From: Acidimicrobiaceae bacterium
GTDB lineage: Bacteria > Actinomycetota > Acidimicrobiia > Acidimicrobiales > UBA8592
NCBI GenBank assembly: GCA_002720485.1
Contig: PBIQ01000029.1
Coordinates: 1-64,000 of the forward strand
Reading direction: 5' to 3'
Length of the DNA: 64,000 nucleotides
Under the pieces are notes generated by a model that was given only the letters and a program-made list of their open reading frames with translations, made no database searches and was not told the origin of the DNA. A program made the translations under genes and the position numbers. This document shows positions 63,860 to 64,000 of this stretch, piece after piece (the first letter of the stretch is position 1; each line of letters starts with the position of its first letter).

Positions 63860-64000
63860 ATGACTTCGGCTAAGTTCCCTCACATGGGAACTAATGATCA
63901 TGAGTTAAGCAAGTTAGATACTATTGGATTAGCTTCAAAAATACGTGAAGGTGAGATATCTCCTGCTGAAGCTGTTCAAGCTTCGATCGATAGAATTGAA
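63860..64000 (+). CDS. Amidase-family protein (only N-terminus in window)
   Basis: The first 47 codons of a reading frame that runs off the window. LDTIGLASKIREGEISPAEA followed by a helix ending in RIE is the characteristic N-terminus of amidase-signature enzymes such as GatA and allophanate or ureide hydrolases. The Ser-cisSer-Lys site lies beyond the window. It starts 30 bases after the LLM gene and is probably the next member of the operon. Confidence 0.7.
   Translation, partial: MTSAKFPHMGTNDHELSKLDTIGLASKIREGEISPAEAVQASIDRIE

Overview
The window is a gene-dense stretch of chromosome from a mid-GC member of the Actinobacteriota, probably a marine Acidimicrobiia-type lineage. The phylum call rests on a combination of markers. 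The order smc-mutM-rnc, DUF177, SepIVA-like, coaD, rsmD, recG, fakA-like matches the one I recall from Mycobacterium. The mismatch endonuclease NucS and the mycothiol conjugate amidase Mca are present. There is an F420 biosynthesis gene (cofC/fbiD) divergent from gpsA, plus two F420-type luciferase-like oxidoreductases. UvrD2 carries an HRDC domain, and the MurT/GatD lipid II amidotransferase pair and a MhuD-like haem-degrading enzyme are also found. The class-level guess is inference from gene content and base composition. No rRNA, tRNA, CRISPR array, transposon or prophage gene was seen, and no gene-free stretch exceeds 300 bases.

Layout. 1-12.3 kb (minus strand): a housekeeping block for chromosome organisation (smc, partial), RNase III, fatty acid and phospholipid synthesis (acpP, plsX), ribosomal protein L32, coenzyme A synthesis, RecG and a FakA-like kinase. 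Its MutM homologue has lost every catalytic residue I checked. 12.5-16.8 kb (plus): a cold-shock-like protein, ATP-type PEP carboxykinase, a fold-III PLP enzyme and an aldonolactone-type FAD oxidase. 16.9-27.2 kb: galE, a MhuD-like enzyme coupled to a membrane protein, an AMACR-type enzyme, UvrD2, an amino-acid permease fused to EIIA-like and RCK-C domains, xthA, a HAD hydrolase and ettA.

27.2-39.8 kb (plus): a cell-envelope region. It opens with a 1113-residue secreted repeat protein (eight plus eight cysteine-pair repeats, then DG-rich hairpin repeats) whose end overlaps a pentapeptide-repeat lipoprotein gene. murT-gatD, a protease-dead rhomboid, cysQ, nucS, a VanW/Fn3 protein whose N-terminus has no normal start codon, a geranylgeranyl-reductase-like flavoprotein and a PAP2 phosphatase follow. 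39.8-52.6 kb: mixed metabolism, including an F420-type oxidoreductase, 3-hydroxybutyryl-CoA dehydrogenase, an SCP2-like protein, mca, an SDR, dodecin, a NifU-N-like protein, rnhB, gpsA/cofC, a PIG-L deacetylase, DUF1015 and serA.

52.7-64 kb (plus): a tightly overlapping catabolic operon. It holds a phosphoribosyltransferase, a three-subunit xanthine-dehydrogenase-type enzyme, an allantoate/L-carbamoylase-type hydrolase and a D-carbamoylase-type nitrilase. A fused XdhD-like molybdenum hydroxylase, a shortened SsnA-type aminohydrolase, an F420-type oxidoreductase and the start of an amidase complete it. Together these suggest hydroxylation, deamination and ring-fragment hydrolysis of purines or another N-heterocycle. 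This operon, the giant repeat protein and the MutM pseudo-glycosylase are the best candidates for undescribed biology.
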